From NCBI GenBank assembly GCA_017534445.1, contig JAFXWC010000055.1:1-43077 (forward strand): a stretch of 43,077 bases of DNA, given 5' to 3'. Source of the DNA: Treponema sp. Its GTDB lineage: Bacteria; Spirochaetota; Spirochaetia; Treponematales; Treponemataceae. Numbering within the stretch: the first letter of the stretch is position 1; every line of letters begins with the position of its first letter. Of the stretch, positions 24,236 to 34,944 are shown piece after piece. The notes under the pieces were generated by a model that was given only the letters and a program-made list of their open reading frames with translations, ran no database searches and was not told where the DNA came from. The position numbers and the translations under genes were made by a program.

Positions 24236-24279
24236 AGAAAAAAACAAAAGCCACAATCCGGCAAGAACCAGACTGTGGC
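24236..24279 (-). terminator. Rho-independent terminator of the mgl operon
   Basis: On the minus strand GCCACAGTCTGG pairs with CCGGATTGTGGC around TTCTTG (two G-U pairs), followed by TTTTGTTTTTTT. It lies 37 nt past the mglC stop. Confidence 0.9.
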
Positions 24280-24316
24280 ACGGGAAAAAAATTAGTTTAT
24301 ATTTCGTTGAAGAAAA

Positions 24317-25987
24317 TTATTTTTTCTTCAAGTACTTTACGCAGTCAAGAGATACGGCCGCAAGGATGATGAGTCCCTTAAAGACGAACTGCAAGTTGGT
24401 GTCGATTCCAAGGAAGGTAAGGCAGTATGTTAATCCGGTAAAGATTATTACACCGAGTACTGCACCGCTTATTTTTCCGATGCCGCCATAGAATGAAACG
24501 CCACCGACTACACAAGCTGCAATTGCATCCATTTCGTAGCCCTGACCTGTTCCTGCGCTTGCGTTTGCACGGAAGGCTTCCAAGAAGGCACCGCATCCGT
24601 AGAAGACGCCAGCCATTACGAATACGCCGAGCGTTACCCAGAATACGCTGATTCCGCTTACGGATGCAGCTTCGGGGTTGCCGCCAACTGCGAACATGTT
24701 CTTGCCGAAGGTTGTCTTGTTCCAGATGAACCAAGCAACGAAGACTGCTATGACCGCCGGGACTATCAGTTTGGGGAAGGTGATGAAGTCGCCGCCAACA
24801 TAGCCCAGTTCCCATCTGCCGCCGATTGCGTCCTTGATTGCCTTGTCTATTGAGCCAACCGGAGTTCCGCTTGTTCCGAAGAACAAAAGTCCGTAGATGA
24901 TAAGCTGTGTTGCAAGGGTTGAAATGAATGGGTGCATCTTAAAGTATGCAGAGAAGAATCCTGCTATTGCGCTGAACATAACGCAGAAGAGGATGGAAAG
25001 AATGATTGCGGTTGCAATTCTGCTTCCGACGGACATTGTTGTAAAGTTCCAGGGGCCAAGGCCAAAGAGCTTTACGATGTTTTCGCCGGGGTGCAAAAGA
25101 AGGCCGGTGATTACGGAACCAAGTGCTACCATGCGGCCAACGCTCAAGTCGGTACCGGCAAGGAGGATGAGTCCTGCTACGCCAAGGGCATAGAACATGC
25201 GGACTGATGACTGCTCAAGAATCGTAAAGATGTTGGGCAAGTTAAGAAGCACGCCCTTTCCCGTAAGCGGGGCAATGATTATACATGCAATGAAGAAGAT
25301 AAGGATTGCAACATAAAGTCCGTTCTTTAAGAGGAATTCCTGAGGGGTAAACTGGTAGGCGTAGTTCCTTACTCCCTGCTGGAATTCTTCCACAAAATTT
25401 GTGCGGCTGTTGCGGAGGCTTATGTTCTTCTGAACGTGGTCTACAAAGGCCTGGTGGATGGCATCCTTACAGTCCTGCAATGCGTCCTTGTACTTGTTCT
25501 TTGCATCAAAGAGGGCGCTCTTTAGCTCGTAGCGGGCCGTGGCAAGTTCTGCCTTGGTGTTTTCGCTGCGTTCAGAAAGAATCTTTGACTCACGCTCGGC
25601 AGCTTCCAGTTGAATCTGCTCAACGGTGGCAAGGTATTCCCTCTTTATGTTTTCTTTTACGGCATTCTGTTCTGCAGTTACCTTTGCAACAATGTTCTTG
25701 CTAAGGGCATTTGCATAGGCAACGGCTTCTTTTGTGATTGCCTTGTCCTTAGCATTGTTTTTTGCGGCAACAGACTTTGCTTCCTGAAGCTGGGCCTTGC
25801 ATTCAGCGATCGTCTTTTCTTTTTCCTGCGCATTCATCATCTTGCTGCGCTTTACTTCCGCAATTTTTTGGTTCAATAAAGAAATCTTGTTTACGCCGTC
25901 TTTGCGGAGTTCTTCAAGAGTCTTGCTGTACTCGTTTAATTTTACGCTTTCTTCCAAAGAATTTACGCTTTCTATATCCTGTGCCAT
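24317..25987 (-). CDS. mglC: Galactose/methylgalactoside ABC transporter permease with coiled-coil extension
   Basis: Inner-membrane permease of a BPD_transp_2 importer. Residues about 220-556 are the permease proper: repeated hydrophobic segments, AGLILLAGTDLSVGRMVALG and YEMDAIAACVVGGVSFYGGIG, as in MglC/RbsC. Before it stands an N-terminal cytosolic extension of about 210 residues, highly charged and helical (KRSKMMNAQEKEKTIAECKA, ERESKILSERSENTKAELAT), which looks like a long coiled coil; E. coli MglC (336 residues) lacks it. The frame is continuous with no internal start likely to separate the parts. GAGAGG precedes the ATG, and mglA ends 12 nt upstream. The extension may bind MglA or another partner; that is inference. 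Confidence 0.92.
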   Translation of the reverse strand: MAQDIESVNSLEESVKLNEYSKTLEELRKDGVNKISLLNQKIAEVKRSKMMNAQEKEKTIAECKAQLQEAKSVAAKNNAKDKAITKEAVAYANALSKNIVAKVTAEQNAVKENIKREYLATVEQIQLEAAERESKILSERSENTKAELATARYELKSALFDAKNKYKDALQDCKDAIHQAFVDHVQKNISLRNSRTNFVEEFQQGVRNYAYQFTPQEFLLKNGLYVAILIFFIACIIIAPLTGKGVLLNLPNIFTILEQSSVRMFYALGVAGLILLAGTDLSVGRMVALGSVITGLLLHPGENIVKLFGLGPWNFTTMSVGSRIATAIILSILFCVMFSAIAGFFSAYFKMHPFISTLATQLIIYGLLFFGTSGTPVGSIDKAIKDAIGGRWELGYVGGDFITFPKLIVPAVIAVFVAWFIWNKTTFGKNMFAVGGNPEAASVSGISVFWVTLGVFVMAGVFYGCGAFLEAFRANASAGTGQGYEMDAIAACVVGGVSFYGGIGKISGAVLGVIIFTGLTYCLTFLGIDTNLQFVFKGLIILAAVSLDCVKYLKKK

Positions 25988-25999
25988 TGCTTGCCTCTC

Positions 26000-27496
26000 T
26001 TACAAATATTTTGCGGAAAGCCGCAGGAGTTCTTCCTGATTCGTTTCCTTTGTGTTTACGATTCCCGAAAGCCGGTGGTTGGACATAACCGCAATTCTGT
26101 TCGTAATGCCAAGAATCTCCGGCATTTCGCTTGAAACTACGATTATGGTTTTTCCTTCTTTTGCCATCTTGATTATAAGCTGGTAAATTTCGTACTTTGC
26201 ACCAACGTCAATACCGCGGGTTGGTTCGTCCATAAGAAAGATGTCCGGTGAACGCTCAAGCCACTTGCCGATGATTACCTTCTGCTGGTTGCCTCCAGAA
26301 AGGCTGGAAATAAGCTCGTCTGCGGAAACGCATTTTGTATGCATTGCCTTAATCTCGCGGTCAGCTGCTTCCTGCATCTTGCGCTCAGAAAGGATTCCCC
26401 CGCTCTTGTAGCTTCTAAGGTTGGTAATAACAGTGTTGAATTTTATGGTGTCTTTGCCAAACATTCCGTTTACCTTGCGCTCTTCCGTAACAAAGGCAAA
26501 GTTGTGGTCCATGGCGTCCTTGCTGTTTCTAAAGCGGAGCTTCTTGCCGGCAGCAATTATTTCTCCCGAAGCAAGTGTGCGGACACCAAAGAGGGACTCA
26601 AGAAGTTCAGAACGTCCAGCCCCAACAAGACCGTAAAGGCCAAAGATTTCTCCCTTGCGCACAGTAAAGGAAATGTCCTTTAGCACAGGGTTGAATTTTG
26701 TGGAAAGGTTTCGCACCTCAAAGTAAGGCTCACCAGGAACATTGTCTACGTCCGGGAAGCGCTTGTCCAAAGAGCGGCCTACCATTGCGGCAATCAGTTC
26801 GTCCATGTTGGTTTCTTTTACGGACTTTGTAAGAATCATCTTACCGTCACGCAAAACAGAAACATCATCGCAGATTTCAAAAATTTCATCCATCTTGTGC
26901 GAAATGTAAACAAATGATATTCCTTGCTTCTTCAAATCGTTTATGATTGAAAAAAGCTTCTTGATTTCCGGTTCAGTTAAAGAAGAGGTTGGTTCGTCCA
27001 AAACAATTATCTTTGCCTTGTAGGAAACAGCCTTTGCAATTTCCACCATCTGTCTCTGGGAAACGCTCATAGTGCGCATGATGCGCTTTGGATCTACATT
27101 CATCTTAAGGGAAGCAAAGAGGCGCTGAGACTCGCGCTGCATTTTTACTTCGTCAACAATACCGAATCTTAAGGGATAGCGGCCTAAAAACAAATTGTCC
27201 TGAACCGTACGGTCCAAGCACTGGTTCAATTCCTGATGAACCATTGAAACTCCGTTTTCCAGAGCTTCTTTTGGTGTCTTAAAATCTACAGGCTTACCTT
27301 CAAGAAAAGTCTGTCCCTCATCACGGGCATAGATTCCAAACAGACACTTCATCATTGTAGACTTGCCGGCTCCATTCTCGCCCATAAGGCCAAGAACGCT
27401 TCCGCGTTTTACAGTAAGGTTTATGCCGTCCAGAACTTTATTCTTTCCGAATGATTTTGACAGGCCTTTAATCTGAAGCATTACGTCTTCGCTCAT
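26000..27496 (-). CDS. mglA: Galactose/methylgalactoside ABC transporter ATP-binding protein
   Basis: A double-NBD ATPase of 498 residues energising MglC. First half: Walker A GENGAGKST, Q-loop VHQEL, degenerate signature SVSQRQ and Walker B IIVLDEPTSSL. Second half: degenerate Walker A GLVGAGRSE (Lys to Arg), ERK.NGMF insertion, signature LSGGNQQK and Walker B IFLMDEPTRGID. This asymmetry is normal for MglA/RbsA. The ATG at 27496 has CAGGAG upstream; an in-frame extension to 27556 lacks one. It lies between mglB and mglC. Confidence 0.95.
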   Translation of the reverse strand: MSEDVMLQIKGLSKSFGKNKVLDGINLTVKRGSVLGLMGENGAGKSTMMKCLFGIYARDEGQTFLEGKPVDFKTPKEALENGVSMVHQELNQCLDRTVQDNLFLGRYPLRFGIVDEVKMQRESQRLFASLKMNVDPKRIMRTMSVSQRQMVEIAKAVSYKAKIIVLDEPTSSLTEPEIKKLFSIINDLKKQGISFVYISHKMDEIFEICDDVSVLRDGKMILTKSVKETNMDELIAAMVGRSLDKRFPDVDNVPGEPYFEVRNLSTKFNPVLKDISFTVRKGEIFGLYGLVGAGRSELLESLFGVRTLASGEIIAAGKKLRFRNSKDAMDHNFAFVTEERKVNGMFGKDTIKFNTVITNLRSYKSGGILSERKMQEAADREIKAMHTKCVSADELISSLSGGNQQKVIIGKWLERSPDIFLMDEPTRGIDVGAKYEIYQLIIKMAKEGKTIIVVSSEMPEILGITNRIAVMSNHRLSGIVNTKETNQEELLRLSAKYL

Positions 27497-27591
27497 AATT
27501 CTCCTGACCTTAGCCTTTACAAGGGTAGGTATTTCCGCCCATCTTTTGAAAGCCAATCACAAAAAAAGTGGCTGTTACAAAAAATCCGGCC

Positions 27592-27631
27592 TAAAAAATG
27601 GCGGCACCGCAAACAAAAGTGATGCCGCCAT
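27592..27631 (-). terminator. Intra-operon hairpin with T-run between mglB and mglA
   Basis: On the minus strand ATGGCGGCA pairs with TGCCGCCAT, followed by six T. It lies 39 nt after the mglB stop and 96 nt before the mglA ATG. It probably ends most transcripts after mglB, so that binding protein exceeds transporter. Confidence 0.75.
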
Positions 27632-27669
27632 ATCCATAAGCTTGCTCACGTCAAGCCCGACAATAGCAA

Positions 27670-28940
<1,271 letters not shown>

Positions 28941-28994
28941 ACAAATTTGGCCAGAATTTGGGCGTTGTAATTTTAGTTTAGTGCAAAAATTTCG

Positions 28995-29080
28995 GGAGGG
29001 GGAAGTCTCCCCCTGCGGCCGCACTTCGTTGCGTCCTACCCCTTCTACAGGGGGTTGCACCCCCCGTAACGCCCCCCCAT
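28995..29080 (-). repeat. G/C-rich intergenic repeat family R2, copy 2
   Basis: On the minus strand GGGGTAGGACGCAACGAAG, then TGCGGCCGCAGGGGGAGACT matches the R2 copy at 10752. CTACAGGGGGTTGCACCCCC is shared with the block at 34950-34979. It lies at the 3' end of the pseudouridine synthase gene. Confidence 0.65.
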
Positions 29081-29083
29081 ATT

Positions 29084-30535
29084 TTAAAAGGGAACCTTGC
29101 TTTCAAAAACCATTGCTTCATTTGTTGCAGGATGAATAAATTCAAGATGGCAGGCATGGAGCATAAGGCGTTCCCCCGGTGTGCATTTTCCGTAGAGCGT
29201 GTCCCCGATTATTGGCGTTGCAAAGCCGTGGCTGTCCGCACTGGCAAGGCGAAGCTGGTGGGTGCGGCCTGTATGCGGAACAAATTCAACTCGGGTTACA
29301 TTCCTTACGGACAAATCAGGAGCTGTGTAGCGTTCAACGTTGAGTATGCGCCAAGAGGTTACGGCTTTTTTTCCGTAAACGCTGTCCCAAATCTGATGGG
29401 GCCTGTTGTCCACGTCCAGGCGGAAGTAGAGTTCCATGCAACCTTCCTGGGCAATCCCCTTCTTTGCAAGAACCCCGTCCAAGAGAGCTGTGTATTTTTT
29501 GCTTACCTGCCCTTCCATAAACTGCCGGCTCAAAATGCGGTGGGCTTCTTTTGTAAAGGCAAGAACCATTAGCCCGCTTGTTTCCATGTCCAGTCGGTGA
29601 ACAGAAGGCTGTTCAATGCATGCGGGAAAAAGGCGCTTTAGGCGGGTCGTAACACTGTCCAATTTTTCTATACCCCTACCAGGTATACTCAAAAGCCCTG
29701 ACGGCTTGTTAACAACTGCAATATGCTCGTCGCGGTAAAGAAGTTCAAGCCCCAGCATAGAAGGCAAAATTATTCCGCACCTCTCGTCGCAAGGACTCCT
29801 TGGCTTTAGCTCCTGGCCCTTTTGGTAATAGGCTTCGCAAAGGCTTACAGGCTGCAAGGAAGAGGCAAAGGCATAGTCCAAAAGCTTTGGGGCGCAACAT
29901 TCGCCTGTTCCGGTTGGCGGAAGGGTTTGCAGATTACGCTCAGCGCAGATTGTTTTTAACGAACGCATTTTTCCGTCTGCACAATGGAATGAATATAATT
30001 CAAAAAATTTTGCAAGGGACTGGTCTGTTAAGGCAGTGCGCTCGGTTTTGAGCCTACGGATTTTTTCACTGTCTGTGGCGACAGCTATTTCTTTTGTAAG
30101 CTCATGAATCGCTTTATCGTTTTGCAAAAGGGCTTGGTCTATTTTACTTGCGCATACAATGGGGGGAAGAAATTTTATTGATGCCAAAGAGGCACATTCA
30201 GAAAGCATGCCGCCAACTGCAAAGTCTCTATTGCCTGTACTGTCTGCAAATATCTCTGACAGGCTAAAAGGAGGAAAATCTTCAAGCGGGGTATTGCATC
30301 CCCTTTTAAAAACAGCCCTGGTTGTTCCGCTAACCGTTACAAGGGCATGGCATTTTTTACCGTCGGTATTGTTTTCAGAAACGACAAGCGCACCAAGCAT
30401 TATTCCGCCAAGAGTGCGTTCCGTTGCCGAGCGGGAAGAATCCACTGCCCTAAGTTCCAGCAGTCCCAAGTCCAAGGCATGGGAAAGAAGCTTGCAAATT
30501 TTTAGCGCAGCATCTTCCTTAAAGGGAGGGAACAT
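29084..30535 (-). CDS. RluA-family pseudouridine synthase with long N-terminal domain
   Basis: Isomerises uridine to pseudouridine in rRNA or tRNA. The catalytic domain is residues about 255-483: VVNKPSGLLSIPGRG, HRLDMETSGLMVLA with catalytic Asp316, and HTGRTHQLRLA. About 250 residues precede it, with GGIMLGALVV and a helical charged stretch near 135-170; long RluA proteins of Bacteroidetes and spirochaetes have a comparable N-terminal domain of unclear role. The ATG at 30535 has AGGAAGG upstream and overlaps the ispH end by 17 nt, so translation is probably coupled. Target site not determinable. Confidence 0.9.
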   Translation of the reverse strand: MFPPFKEDAALKICKLLSHALDLGLLELRAVDSSRSATERTLGGIMLGALVVSENNTDGKKCHALVTVSGTTRAVFKRGCNTPLEDFPPFSLSEIFADSTGNRDFAVGGMLSECASLASIKFLPPIVCASKIDQALLQNDKAIHELTKEIAVATDSEKIRRLKTERTALTDQSLAKFFELYSFHCADGKMRSLKTICAERNLQTLPPTGTGECCAPKLLDYAFASSLQPVSLCEAYYQKGQELKPRSPCDERCGIILPSMLGLELLYRDEHIAVVNKPSGLLSIPGRGIEKLDSVTTRLKRLFPACIEQPSVHRLDMETSGLMVLAFTKEAHRILSRQFMEGQVSKKYTALLDGVLAKKGIAQEGCMELYFRLDVDNRPHQIWDSVYGKKAVTSWRILNVERYTAPDLSVRNVTRVEFVPHTGRTHQLRLASADSHGFATPIIGDTLYGKCTPGERLMLHACHLEFIHPATNEAMVFESKVPF

Positions 30536-31388
30536 AGCGCCCTTCCTGCAGCGATTTTTCCACCTGGTTTATAATTGAATCCGGGGTGCTTGCTCCGGCC
30601 GTAATTGCCACGGTCTTAAAAGAAAAAAACTCTTCCGGTATTTCCGAAGCATCTTCTATTAAAGCGGCGCGGGGGCAGACGGAAAGTGCCCTTTCGTAAA
30701 GCCTTCTTGTGTTGGCAGAATTCTTTCCACCGATTACTATGATTGCATCAGCCATGCCTTTTAGTTCAAGCAGGGCTTCCTGCCTTTCCATTGTTGCAGA
30801 ACAAATTGAATTAAAGACCTGTACACCGGGATTTTTTTGCAGGATAATGTCGCTTATGGCCTTGAATTCTACGGGGCTGAACGTGGTCTGCGCAATAAGC
30901 ACAGCCTTTTCCGGCACCTGCAAAGAGGAGGCTTCTTCTTTTGTCTGCACGACGACCGACCTTCCGTTTGCAAAGCCCTGGATGCCGGTAACTTCTCCGT
31001 GATTTTTGTCGCCCGCAATAATAACGGTAAAACCTTTTGCGCTCCATTCCGCCGCACGCTTCTGGCTTATATGCACGCGGGGGCAAGTTGAATCCTTTAT
31101 GCAAACCTTCATTGCCCTAAGCTTTTCCAAAACAGCGGGTGTTGTTCCATGGGCGCGGATAAGGACTATGCTGTCCTCTCCCAGAAATGAAGCTTGCCCC
31201 AGGCTGTCTGCGTCAAGGATTTTTAGTCCCCGGGACTGCAGGGCATTCATTACGGACGGATTGTGAATCAAAGGGTCAAGGGTATAGACGGTTTTTCCCT
31301 GCGAGTCGTCAAGTGCCTTTTCTGCACCTTCAACAGCACGGCGGACCCCCATACAGTAGCCTAAAATTTTTGCACGAATTACCTTCAT
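30519..31388 (-). CDS. ispH: 4-hydroxy-3-methylbut-2-enyl diphosphate reductase
   Basis: The last enzyme of the MEP isoprenoid pathway; an iron-sulfur reductase making IPP and DMAPP. The 289 residues are typical. Cluster cysteines: Cys12 (GYCMGV), Cys102 (DSTCPRV) and Cys196 (NSICSATMERQEA). Substrate residues: IHNP (His42), AHGTTP and the NHGEV pair (His130, Glu132). GGKNSANTRRLYE near the C-terminus is also diagnostic. It follows secF after a terminator, so it needs read-through or its own promoter. Only ATGGGG lies upstream of the ATG; the ribosome-binding site is poor. Confidence 0.95.
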   Translation of the reverse strand: MKVIRAKILGYCMGVRRAVEGAEKALDDSQGKTVYTLDPLIHNPSVMNALQSRGLKILDADSLGQASFLGEDSIVLIRAHGTTPAVLEKLRAMKVCIKDSTCPRVHISQKRAAEWSAKGFTVIIAGDKNHGEVTGIQGFANGRSVVVQTKEEASSLQVPEKAVLIAQTTFSPVEFKAISDIILQKNPGVQVFNSICSATMERQEALLELKGMADAIIVIGGKNSANTRRLYERALSVCPRAALIEDASEIPEEFFSFKTVAITAGASTPDSIINQVEKSLQEGRYVPSL

Positions 31389-31398
31389 AAAACCCCAT

Positions 31399-31425
31399 AA
31401 AAAAACCCGCCTTTTGCAAAGCGGG
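31399..31425 (-). terminator. Rho-independent terminator after secF
   Basis: On the minus strand CCCGC-TTTGCAAAAG-GCGGG is followed by seven T. It lies 28 nt past the secF stop and 11 nt before the ispH ATG. Confidence 0.85.
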
Positions 31426-31452
31426 CATTTGTAATCTAACTAAGCGTCAGAC

Positions 31453-32691
31453 TCAGACGGAAACTGTAGCCGAGAAAGCTGGGCGTTCAGTTTTTCTTGG
31501 GCGCACGTGAACGGGGTCTTTTGGATCCCACTTGCGGCGTGCCCATGAAATGAATCCAGAGCTGATGAAGATAGATGAATAACAACCAGAAATCAAACCG
31601 ATTGTAAGAACGATTGCGAACACCTTTATAGATCCGCTTGTGAACACCCACAAGGCACCAGATGCGAACATTGTTGTAATTGTGGTTATTACGGAACGGG
31701 TAAGAGTGTCGCTAAGCGAACGGTCAAGAATGCTGTTGAATTCCTTTGCTTCCATAGACTTCATGTTCTCGCGGACACGGTCAAGGATAACAACCGTTGC
31801 GTTGATTGAGTAACCAAAGATTGTAAGGACTGCCGCAAGCGTTGTTGTTGTAAATTCCAGCTGGAACCAGATGATGAACGTAAACAAGATAAGACAGTCG
31901 TGTACAAGAGCGATGATTGCACCAAGAGCAAAGTCCCAGTGGAAGCGGATTGTAGCATAGAGCCAAATGAGGAAGAGTGTTGCAACTGCAAGCAGGATTG
32001 ACTTGTATGCAAGGTCAGAAGAGAATGTTGAGCCAACAAAGTCTGTGCGGACTATTGCAACATTGTTCTTTCCAAACTTGTTCTGGATGTCGCCTGTAAT
32101 CTTGCGCTGAAGTTCCTGGCTTGAAACCTGGTCACCCTTAATCTTTGCGCGTATCTGGAAGCTGCGGTCTGCTTCACTTCCAAGTTCCTTAACCTGTACT
32201 GCTTCCGAAGTTACTGCGGTGCGCAAGTCTTCTACAGTAACACTGCTCTTTGCATCCGGAACATAGAGGAAGAAAGGCTCCTTACCCAAGACTGCGGAAA
32301 CTGCACTGTTTGTAAAGATTGAGTAGCAGTCTGCATCTCCAGAAGAAAGAACTTCTGCGGAAATTCCTTCAACACCCTTTAAGGCATCTGCAAGGGCAGA
32401 AATTGTTGAATACTGGCCAAAGGCAAAAGACTTTGTTTCCTTTTCGCCAACACCGGTAATAACAAGGTCAAAACCTGTGGCGGAAAGTTCTGCGTCTACC
32501 TTTGCCGAACCAGAATAAGAAAGGCTCATTGCAGGAGAAGCAATGCGGACTTCTTCTATAAGACCAGGCTGAAAGTCCAAGCCCCAGTTGATTCCCTTTA
32601 CAAAGAATCCTGCTATTCCTGTGGCAATAACCACGGCACTAAAAATTGCACAGCCGAGGAATGCCTTGCTGAATTCATGTAGCTTTTTCAT
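31453..32691 (-). CDS. secF: Protein translocase subunit SecF
   Basis: Inner-membrane RND-type subunit that works with SecD and YajC to pull exported proteins across using the proton gradient. It has 412 residues: a first membrane segment (about 10-32) with GINWGLDFQPG, a large periplasmic domain of about 190 residues (longer than in E. coli SecF, 323 residues), then five membrane segments, including TIFGYSINATVVILDRVREN and TRSVITTITTMFASGALWVF. Its ATG overlaps the secD stop (TAATG), so translation is coupled. Confidence 0.95.
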   Translation of the reverse strand: MKKLHEFSKAFLGCAIFSAVVIATGIAGFFVKGINWGLDFQPGLIEEVRIASPAMSLSYSGSAKVDAELSATGFDLVITGVGEKETKSFAFGQYSTISALADALKGVEGISAEVLSSGDADCYSIFTNSAVSAVLGKEPFFLYVPDAKSSVTVEDLRTAVTSEAVQVKELGSEADRSFQIRAKIKGDQVSSQELQRKITGDIQNKFGKNNVAIVRTDFVGSTFSSDLAYKSILLAVATLFLIWLYATIRFHWDFALGAIIALVHDCLILFTFIIWFQLEFTTTTLAAVLTIFGYSINATVVILDRVRENMKSMEAKEFNSILDRSLSDTLTRSVITTITTMFASGALWVFTSGSIKVFAIVLTIGLISGCYSSIFISSGFISWARRKWDPKDPVHVRPRKTERPAFSATVSV

Positions 32692-34481
32692 TATTTCATC
32701 CTCCAGCTGATGCTTATGTTCTTTTTACCTACAACTTCCGTGTTAAAGTCAAACAGAAGCCTTGAAACAACAAGAGCTGTGAATACCGTTGAACAAACAC
32801 CGATTGCCAAGCTGTATGCAAAGCCCTGGATGGAACCGGAGCCGAGCTGGGTCATGAATACGGCAGCAATAAATGTTGTTATGTTGGAGTCCATGATAGA
32901 CCAGAATGCGTTTGCAAAACCAACGGAAATAGAAGAGGCGCGGTCTTTGCCAAGCGCACGCTCTTCCTTGATGCGCTCAAAGATGATTACGTTTGCGTCT
33001 ACAGCCATACCGATTGTAAGAATCATACCTGCAATGGATGGAAGTGTTACTGTAAAGTTGAGTGCGCTCATCACGGAGAACATTATGTAAAGGTTGAGTA
33101 TCTGTGCAACACATGCGTTAACGCCTGCACCCTTGTAGAAGATGAGCATAAAGAGCATGATTGCGGCAAGACCAACTGCAATTGCTATAAGGCCCTGGCG
33201 GATGTACTGGCTACCAAGCTCTGCACCGATAACCTGCTGGCTTTCCACGCTAAGAGGAACTTCGAGCCATGCTGTCTGCAAAACCTTCTGCAGGTTGTTT
33301 GCTTCTTCCTTGCCAAAACCGTCGATTGCAACCTGTCCTCCAGGAATCTCTGAATTGATTCTTGCGTTGGACTTAATCTTGTTGTCGCTTACGATTGCAA
33401 GGTATTCACCCTTGTGCTCGCCGGTGAACTTTGCAAAAATGCCTGCACCTTCTGCGTCCAGGGTAAAGTTGACCTGTGGCCTTCCTGTAAGGTTGTCTGC
33501 CCCAACTTCTGCCGACTTGATGTGCTTGCCTTCGAGGGCAATCTGCTTCTTTACGACAAGGTAAGGACGGCCTGTAACTTTCTGGTCAAGGCCATATTCG
33601 TCTGTTACATAGTAACCGAAAACTTCTTCGTCTTCCGGAATTATGGAAGGATTGATAAGGTTGCCCTTGCTGTCGAAAGTTGTGCTGCGGTTTGCAAAGT
33701 AGTACTGGAGGAACTTTTCTGTAGCATCCATATCTACGAGGCGGAAGTTCAAAATACCGCGTCCCTGGATGATGGTGTTAATCTGATCTGTTTCTGCTGA
33801 ACCAGGAAGTTCTATATAGATACGGTCTTCGCCCTGCTGCCTGATTGTTGGTGAGCTAAGGCCAAAGCGGTCAATGCGGCTGGTAAGGGTTTCTATTGCC
33901 TGTGCCATTGCGTCGTTGCGGAGGGTTGCCTCGTTCACGGTAACAACATGAGTCTTCAAATCAGAATCCCAAGAGGCTTCTGCTACAGTGCCGCTTTCCT
34001 TCTGAGCCTTTACGACTGCATCCAAGTCTGCCTTTACGATGACGTTCATACCACCGCTCAAGTCCAAGCCCAGCTTTACTGAGTTCTTGTAGTTTTTCTT
34101 GTCCTTGAGGATTTTGTTGCGGTAGCGGTCTTCCACAAGCTTTGTAAGCTCTTCGCGGGAGAATGTTTCCAATGCTGCGCGGAGGGTGAGGGGAGATGGA
34201 ACTTCCTTACCCATGTCCTTGAAGTTCTTCTTGGCTGCCTTAACAAGCCATTCTGAACCGGCAGGAATTTCTGCATCGGAAGCCTTTGCAGCCTGGCGAA
34301 GCTGCTCAACATCATTTTCTGCCATAAAAGTGGCATATTCCTTGATTTTTTCAAGAGAACTCAAAGCAAGTGCCTTGTCGTCCTTTGGCGTACGTGCATA
34401 CCAGCAGATTGATGGCCACAAGAACACAAAACACATTGCCAATACCAAAAGGATTATAAACAAGCGTCCTTTTTTACTCAT
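32691..34481 (-). CDS. secD: Protein translocase subunit SecD
   Basis: Partner of SecF. The 596 residues start with a membrane segment (about 7-26). The extracytoplasmic P1 region has VKLGLDLSGGMNVIVKA, ETLTSRIDRFGLSSPTIR and DRIYIELPG. The RND membrane bundle (about 430-590) has MILTIGMAVDANVIIFERIKE with the conserved Asp. A segment of about 100 residues between the first membrane helix and VKLGLD is charged and helical. GAGGT lies before the ATG; yajC ends 23 nt upstream. Confidence 0.96.
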   Translation of the reverse strand: MSKKGRLFIILLVLAMCFVFLWPSICWYARTPKDDKALALSSLEKIKEYATFMAENDVEQLRQAAKASDAEIPAGSEWLVKAAKKNFKDMGKEVPSPLTLRAALETFSREELTKLVEDRYRNKILKDKKNYKNSVKLGLDLSGGMNVIVKADLDAVVKAQKESGTVAEASWDSDLKTHVVTVNEATLRNDAMAQAIETLTSRIDRFGLSSPTIRQQGEDRIYIELPGSAETDQINTIIQGRGILNFRLVDMDATEKFLQYYFANRSTTFDSKGNLINPSIIPEDEEVFGYYVTDEYGLDQKVTGRPYLVVKKQIALEGKHIKSAEVGADNLTGRPQVNFTLDAEGAGIFAKFTGEHKGEYLAIVSDNKIKSNARINSEIPGGQVAIDGFGKEEANNLQKVLQTAWLEVPLSVESQQVIGAELGSQYIRQGLIAIAVGLAAIMLFMLIFYKGAGVNACVAQILNLYIMFSVMSALNFTVTLPSIAGMILTIGMAVDANVIIFERIKEERALGKDRASSISVGFANAFWSIMDSNITTFIAAVFMTQLGSGSIQGFAYSLAIGVCSTVFTALVVSRLLFDFNTEVVGKKNISISWRMK

Positions 34482-34504
34482 TTTTCTGTTACCTCAGAAT
34501 CTTT

Positions 34505-34876
34505 TTATTCCGTCTCGCTCTTGCTTTCAGAAGCCGGTTTGTCCGTAACTACAGAAGCAATTGCCGTGCGGTTAAATTCAATTTTTGTGTTGTCGTCAAC
34601 TTTTATTACGATAGTGTTTTCCTTTGTGGAAGTAACGATTCCGTGGATTCCGCCGATTGTGACAACCTTGTCTCCCTTCTTAAGGGCATCAATCATTTTC
34701 TGCGTTTCTTTCTGCTTTTTCTGCTGTGGGCGGATCATCAAGAAATACATGATTGCAAAAATAAGAATAAGCGGTACAAGCATACCGAAAGTGCCGCCAA
34801 AAGCACCCATCTGGTCAGCTCCCTGTCCCTGGGCACCACCGGCTGCGGTAGTCAATAAAATAGGAATAAATGACAT
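34505..34876 (-). CDS. yajC: Sec translocon accessory protein YajC
   Basis: A small membrane protein of 123 residues, first gene of yajC-secD-secF. A single membrane segment (about 30-48) is followed by MIRPQQKKQKETQKMIDALK and GDKVVTIGGIHGIV, the family signatures. The tail is acidic. AAGGA lies about 11 nt before the ATG. Confidence 0.94.
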   Translation of the reverse strand: MSFIPILLTTAAGGAQGQGADQMGAFGGTFGMLVPLILIFAIMYFLMIRPQQKKQKETQKMIDALKKGDKVVTIGGIHGIVTSTKENTIVIKVDDNTKIEFNRTAIASVVTDKPASESKSETE

Positions 34877-34944
34877 ATTTGCGTTCCATCCTTAATTTTA
34901 AAATTAGAGTAAATAACAATAGCATTATTTTGGCGGTTAGACAA

